Positions 52,501 to 64,000 of a stretch of 64,000 nucleotides of DNA are shown here, one piece after another. This DNA comes from Eonycteris spelaea. Lineage: Eukaryota > Chordata > Mammalia > Chiroptera > Pteropodidae. A model generated the notes under the pieces. That model did no database searches. It saw only the letters and a list, made by a program, of their open reading frames with translations, and had not been told where the DNA came from. Each line of letters begins with the position of its first letter. Position 1 is the stretch's first letter. The position numbers and the translations under genes were made by a program. The stretch covers positions 2,108,001 to 2,172,000 of the forward strand of contig PUFA01000116.1 of NCBI GenBank assembly GCA_003508835.1. The letters run 5' to 3'.

Positions 52501-54149
52501 GCATCCATCAGGAATTTCCTTTGGTATAAAAGTAGGGGATTTGATTTTTAATTTTTTTCTATTTAGCTTTATAGTTGTCTCAACACTATTTACTAAATAA
52601 TCAATGCATGATTGAGGAGCAGTTATAGATCTGGTTAGCAAAGATCAGCAGAACGGGCCTGTTGGGTAGTCACCTGAGCAGGTTCACCACCGAGCCGGAG
52701 GGTCAGCGCTCCTCCTCAGAGCCTGGCGTGCTGACAGACACAGGCGTCTCGCCCCCCTCTCCCCGGGCCGCTCCCGCGGCAGCAGTCAACCCCAGGGCTT
52801 CAGGCAGTTGTGCTCACTGTGGAAACCCTGGGCTTGTATAATACTCTCTGCTTTGTTTCTGAATGACAGAAATGGTCTTATTTTCTACTCACAGGACTTT
52901 CTTGAATTAGGTCCTTGAGTTTGCGCATCATGGATGAACTGGCTCTGTTACCTGCTCCATGCCCTTTGTACAGTGTTTTTGTAGTTCCCCAGCTCCTGTC
53001 ACTGTTCTCCTTCGGCTCGCCGTGTTTCGGCAGAGCTGCAGGTGACCAGGGGTGGACTTACCCTCCCTCACAGCCCCCTTCAGACCCGAACTGCACTGGG
53101 TTTTCCCTGTGCATTGAGGTTTCACAGTTAATGCATTAACTAGGTTCATGTATTTAGTTATGATTTCTCTGATTCAGGGTCAGGCATGTGCAGCCCGGGT
53201 GCTGGGAAGAGCTCTAAGGGTCTGAACCTCCCAAGGCTGCATTCCGAATGCTGTATGCTCTATGTGAAACGCTGTATATGGCTTAAATTTTTTCTTAAGA
53301 AACATAAGGAGTGCAGCGTGCAGGATGAATCTCGCCGTCACACTAAGTGAACTCGGAAGCAAGAGCCTGTGACGCAGGGTAGAGGTCCCCCTCAGTCCAG
53401 GTGGTGCTGTGGAATATGTAACGACACAGGAGAACTGCTCCTCAGGCTGGAGCGGGCCGCTCTGTCATTCCTTAGCTCCAGCGCCTTTGATTGGCTGCGC
53501 TTATTAACGCGTCTGTCAAGATCGAATGTGGGTTTCTTCCTTTCTCTTTCTGTGTCTTACCCTCTCCTGCTGGGGCGACTTGTCTCCCTTACTCACCTTT
53601 TTCTGATCGCCCTTCTCATCGTGGTTATGAAGTCACTTCTGCCCCTGAGCTCCTGAACCCAGCCCAAAGCCCAGATTTGATACTTGTCGTACAGTGTTTC
53701 TTCAGTGCTCCTTCGCGTGAAAGCAGTCTGACGTCGAGTTCCACACATTATCATTCTCACCAGAAGGGCTAGCGAGTTAAAACTTGGGTGTGTTATCTTT
53801 TCTCTGGTCTCGGAGAGTATAATAGGCCATCTCAGAAGCCATGCCCAGCTTTGCCCTGGAGTGGGCGGCAGCCGACGCCTTCTCCTGACCCTTTCCTACA
53901 CCTTAGATCTGAGACTGCTTTATTGTTTTACTTGAAAAAGCTAAAGGGTATTAGATATCAACAGTTCATGTGTGTCTGGCGTGTAATCAAGTGGACCAAC
54001 CAGTATCCAGGAATATTTTGAACTTGCTAACTGACTGTATTTTCCCCTACTATATGGAAGTTGAATGTAACCCTTATGATGTTAAAGACTGTTAGAGACT
54101 GGATGGCTGTGGCTACTGTCCTTTGGGATGTCCCACTGTAAGATGGGGA

Positions 54150-54243
54150 GTCGTACCAACCTCGTAGGGAGTGGTGAATTTTAAAAAGTTAACGTTGCTA
54201 AAGTCTCTAGCGCAGTGCTCGGCACATAGTAGGGTGTGTTAAT
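54150..54243 (+). repeat. MIR/L2-type 3' tail, sense
   Basis: CTAGCGCAGTGCTCGGCACA followed by TAGTAGGGTGTGTTAA matches the shared MIR/L2 tail. Confidence 0.6.
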
Positions 54244-54469
54244 TTCTTTCCCTTCCCTGCAGGCCATTCACCTGCTCTTCCCTCTACGATTTTCCATAAC
54301 ACAGTTTTTACTTGGAACCAGCCTTCTGCCAAGAGTCTCAGTTTGGTTGTGTACTCCTACAACTACTATTTTTGGCTTGACTTCCCTCTCCAGCTCCCAG
54401 TGGTCCAGCCACACAGTCGCCTATTGTACCAGCTGGTTGATGTAAGTCTATCCATCTTCAGAGGAATCT

Positions 54470-54771
54470 GGTTACTTACCAGTAAGGTGTGTTTCTCTGA
54501 AAATGTAGCATCCTTGATAACTAATGTAGTTTAATCTGTGATAACTTCCTCGTGTGATTCTCAAGTTGGAACTAGACTTAGAGAATTTAATTTGTTGACA
54601 TAGGTCTCCTGGTGAGTTTCTGAGTCCAGGACACATGACTCTGATCAGGTAGATTGCAGTGGAGACCCATGAGGTCGAAATCCTTTCTATGCTCTGAGCG
54701 ATGTGAGACTTAACTATAGAACTGTCAAGGATGATACATTTTCAAAGAAAAAAAGTTACTGGTAAGTAACT
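54470..54771. mobile_element. 302-bp element with long terminal inverted repeats
   Basis: GTTACTTACCAGTAA at 54471-54485 is exactly the reverse complement of TTACTGGTAAGTAAC at 54756-54770. The inverted repeat extends inward to 54517 and from 54725 (both arms read TGAAAATGTA then CATCCTTGA with few mismatches), about 47 bp per arm. No transposase frame lies between the arms. This is the structure of a non-autonomous DNA transposon (MITE). I cannot assign a family, and no target duplication is obvious. Confidence 0.7.
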
Positions 54772-55029
54772 GGGATTTTTGAGTAATTTTCCTATAAGTC
54801 AATAAATAAGAATTCCCAAACTTGTTTTACCAACAAATGCTTTTGCATTTGCTATTTCATAAATGAAAGGAATATGGTTATTAGTTAAGGTTAATAGTTA
54901 ATGGGGTAGGTTTCTAGAGATACTACGCGGATAATGAGGTGGGGGTAGGCCTCCAGTTTTCTAAGTAGGTGCTCTCTCAGCTTTAAAGAGGATTTGGAAG
55001 TTGGAGTCTCCATTAGGGAGAGTCAGCAA

Positions 55030-55370
55030 ACATGGGCTGTTCACTCCAGAAACATTTTTTGAGTGCCTACTCTTTTTTGAGACACTGTGCTATGTATCAG
55101 ACAGGTGGAGCTGCACTCTGCCGCTGCGGTTCTGCCCTCGGAGAGGGCGGTGGCTCTCGCATGGCACAGAACCGAGATGACGGGTCATGGAGTGACGGAA
55201 GTGCGGGTTGGAGGCGGGACTTAGCGCTGAAGCCTTTGCTGTCTTATTTTCTGTGCTTCTGTTAGTTCTTCTGTTCATGGGAACAGTCAGTCAGCTGACC
55301 TCATTCAGCAGGCCCCGGGCATTTTCTATGTGGCTGGAGCGGCCAGATGAAGCAGGGACAGTGTCCCTCC
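55030..55370 (-). repeat. L2 LINE, antisense
   Basis: It begins AACATTTTTTGAGTGCCTAC and GACACTGTGCTATGTATCAG, the reverse complement of the L2 3' end, and later keeps 'ctatgtggctggagcgg'. The CpG-bearing middle is decayed L2. Confidence 0.65.
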
Positions 55371-55859
55371 TGCCTGGCCGTCAGCTAGAACATTCAGCCG
55401 CATAGCCTTAAATGCACCCTTGAATTATTAAAGCAGGCAAATAAGTCTCTTGGAGAGGCAACTCGCTCTCCTAACCACCCGGCCCCCGACTGCTGCAAGC
55501 TTTACAGGGGGCCAGTCTTCAGAATTAAAGTCACAGAATTAGGTACCTCCAGCAACAAAAATCAGAAACCAATTGTTTTGCAAGAAATGAGAATTATTTT
55601 GTCCTTGAAATCTCTGGGTGGTTATGGTACTTGCCCCGAAGTTCCTGGGTTGGCTAGGAAGGAGAGGGGCCTTGGTAGGCGTAGGAGTCGGAGCGGGACG
55701 CTGGGGCGCGGGGTGCACACGGGCGCCCACCGCGTGGCTCTGTTGTCTTTCACGTCTTAGAGCATCTCAGCGCACAGTGAGGGAGCTCCTGGGTGTGCGA
55801 GCCAGACTTGGGCTTCTACCCCGGATTGCTGAGTCACTGTCTTCCTGACCAGGCGAGTT

Positions 55860-56005
55860 ATTAACTGCTCTGAACCTCAGTGTCCTCTTCATTTGCGAAG
55901 CTGTGATGCTGAAGGCCGAGATGAGAGTGGTGAAGATAATGTATTATAAAGCACTTAGCACAGTGCCTGCAACACAGTACGTGCTCAATAAATGTTAACT
56001 GCAGT
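55860..56005 (+). repeat. MIR SINE, sense
   Basis: 'ctctgaacctcagtgtcctc', 'gtattataaagcacttagca' and 'cagtacgtgctcaataaatg' follow MIR in the sense direction. Confidence 0.85.
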
Positions 56006-56879
56006 TATTGGATTATTGGATGGCTGGATGAAGAAATAGTGGAACTGGGAAAGGTGGCGGGTTCTGGAGTATTTATTAGCAGACTGGTCATACCTCCTTA
56101 TTGACCTGAGCTATGAGCTTTCCAGTGTTGTTATCTTTATCTTTGCCCTTTTGGAAAGCAGATCAATGGATTAATCACCTCACAGTCCTTCCCCACTACT
56201 CCGCCTTTAAACCTCCACCTCCACTGAGGAAGGGACTGTTTTGTGCTGCAGGGACTGTGGCTGTTGGGAGGTTATCATGCCCCCACCCCGCCCCCACCCC
56301 CCAGACCCCGGCCTGATGAGATGCTGAGGGCCAGGTGTGGCCTCTGGGCCAAAGCTTTCTGCTCTGATTTCACCAAGTCTAGCCCTGCTATTTTTAAGAC
56401 CTCTTAAATAAAATTAAACACTTCATAATTCTGTGTGTATATATAATTCTTTTTCTTATACCATTTCAATTCTACTTGTTTTTGCTTTATTTTCAATGAT
56501 TATAGATTATGACTGTATGTCCAGGGCATTTTTGAGAAGGCTCTGGAGCCCTGACAATTGGGTAATGGTACTCTTTAAGAAAAGCTGGATTCCTATACAG
56601 GACTGGAAGTGCTGTGGTTATTTCGCATAGAATTTTACCGTATTTCATAGAATCAAACATGAAAACTTTTTAATCCTTCTAACATCTGAAACCGTCATGC
56701 ATCTTAGAATTGCTGTGATAAGAAAGCATTGTTGTGGTTTACCTGGCAACATTATTTTCTTAGTGATAAGAGAAGATAATGGTATGCCTTGAAATTGACG
56801 TCATCATAGATTGGATGAAATACGGTATTTCAAGGGGGTATTTGTCCTTAAGCATCTAGAAATTCAGTATTTTGGCAGA

Positions 56880-57115
56880 ATGTGGTGGGTAAGAGCAGGC
56901 GCTCCAGAGTCAGACTTTCTGGGTGTCAATTCTAGCCCTGTCCATTGTATGACCCGGAGCCCATCACTTATCCTTTCTTTCCCTTCGCTTTCTCACCTGT
57001 AAAATGCGGGCTAAGAATAGTCCCCATCATACAGCTGTTAATGACTAAATGTCAGACATAGTGTGTTCAAAATCAAAATAGTGAGTGCCCAGCGCACACA
57101 AAGCGCTTCATGATG
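56880..57115 (+). repeat. MIR SINE, sense, near full length
   Basis: 'gtaagagcaggcgctccaga', 'gtcagactttctgggtgtca', 'ttctcacctgtaaaatgcgg' and a degenerate tail 'agcgcacacaaagcgcttc' cover most of the MIR consensus. Confidence 0.85.
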
Positions 57116-57571
57116 TCAGCTGTCACTGTCGAGCGATCATACTTTGCAGAAGTAATTTGAATCCATTTTGTTGTGATCGAAACGCAGATCTACCCTTTAA
57201 TGTTTGCATGTCATCTGATAACTCAGCAAATGACACCTGGGTTTTTTAAAAGGAAAGATAAAGATAAGGAAGGTTAACCTAACAAGTTTCCATAGTCTAA
57301 GACTTCAGTGGCATATCTGGCATCTCTATTACTCCATGTGGTTGAGGTATAAAAGAAATTTATAATGAAAGCAAGGAGCAGTTAATCCGAGGCTAACGTA
57401 AATACAGTTTTTGATTCTTATTGATATTGGTAAGTATGAGAAGGGTTGGAGGGCTTTAAAAATTTGCAAAATCTGAAGATTTTTTTTCACCCTAAGTAAA
57501 AGAGGGAAGGAGAAAAGACTTTTTGGTTTGCATGAACTTTACTGTCTTAGGTAAAGAAATTTCTTTTGTAG

Positions 57572-61380
<3,809 letters not shown>

Positions 61381-61409
61381 TAATCATTGTATCACATTGA
61401 TCATTGATC

Positions 61410-61560
61410 ATGTATAGTGTGCTAATCACTTTGTATGTACCAGCCCACTTAATCCTCACAATGCTCCACAGGTAGATGTGATTATCAGAACCATTTTATA
61501 GTCAAGAGGGCTTTAGTGAGGTGAAGTGGTTTAGTTCCGATTAGAATGCCGCAGTGGTAG
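61410..61560 (-). repeat. MIR SINE, antisense
   Basis: 'ctaatcactttgtatgtacc', 'cttaatcctcacaatgctcc' and 'attttatagtcaagagggct' follow the reverse complement of MIR. Confidence 0.75.
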
Positions 61561-61739
61561 CCCGCTCAGACTGAGCCGGAGCCCGTGATTTTAGCCCCTA
61601 CATTGGTTAGCGCCTACCCGGGACTAGAGGGTACCAAGGCAGAGCTGAGAGTTGGTGGAGATTTGGCAAAGCTCATTATTAAGACAATTTAGAAGAATTT
61701 GGGGGTAAATGGCAATTCCCCAAACCTAGAACTTTTATA

Positions 61740-61890
61740 ACAGGCGCGAGTGATCATCTAGTTCAGCTCCTTCCTTTTACAGATGAGCAGACAGACCCAA
61801 GTGAGTCGGTGACCAGCCAAGGTCACAAAGCCAGTCAGTAGCAGAGCCAGGATTTTAGAACCTGTTTTCTGATTCCCAGTCTGCTCGAAA
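61740..61890 (-). repeat. MIR-family repeat, antisense
   Basis: 'gtgatcatctagttcagctc', 'cttttacagatgagcagaca', 'aaggtcacaaagccagtcag' and 'gcagagccaggatttt' match the widespread mammalian repeat built on the MIR core. Confidence 0.7.
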
Positions 61891-62005
61891 CGTTCTACAT
61901 TTGATTTTGAATTTTTTGTTTGATCTACTTGAGTGTCACAGGTAATTTTTTAGAAAATTATCTTTGTTATATATATGTAGTTGGGTGAAGGAAATGAAAG
62001 ATTGA

Positions 62006-64000
<1,995 letters not shown>

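Overview
This is a window of placental-mammal nuclear DNA. It holds the 5' part of one protein-coding gene, EZH2, read on the + strand. EZH2 is the H3K27 methyltransferase of Polycomb repressive complex 2. Evidence for a mammal: the exons translate to nearly the human EZH2 protein with canonical GT-AG introns, there is one CpG-island promoter, and the background is packed with MIR, L2, L1M, MER1/Charlie, Tigger and LTR relics. Several L1 3' ends resemble those of laurasiatherian mammals (bats, carnivores, horses). I saw no Alu, B1/B2, CAN-SINE, Bov-tA, CHR, ERE or Ves SINE. A SINE-poor laurasiatherian, perhaps a bat, fits, but this is a low-confidence guess.

Layout: 1-21600 is intergenic, with no convincing gene, and is filled with decayed transposons. 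About 21780-23430 is the CpG island with the EZH2 promoter and non-coding exon 1 (about 22466-22658). Intron 1 runs 22659-45854. Coding exons follow at 45855-45978 (ATG at 45862), 46517-46645, 57668-57784, 60074-60194, 61031-61170, 62052-62154 and 62613-62776, with an alternative end at 62791. These encode residues 1 to about 297 of a roughly 746-751 residue protein: the EED-binding helix, regulatory segments, first SANT-like region and acidic loop. The CXC and SET catalytic parts lie beyond the window.

The most important observation is in exon 6. It lacks one base in codon 202 (around 61150-61152) compared with the frame of every other exon. As written, the transcript shifts frame and stops at 62675-62677. 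A sequencing or assembly error in a G run is the likeliest cause for an essential gene, but annotation pipelines would call this locus broken. Other points: a 52-codon upstream ORF spans the exon 1/exon 2 junction and stops two bases before the EZH2 ATG; exon 8 has tandem donors 15 bp apart; the promoter has a 16-bp near-palindrome with CHR-like half-sites; a 302-bp element with long terminal inverted repeats lies in intron 3; two repeats are interrupted by LTR-like insertions. I found no undescribed multi-gene system, and the window does not support claiming one.
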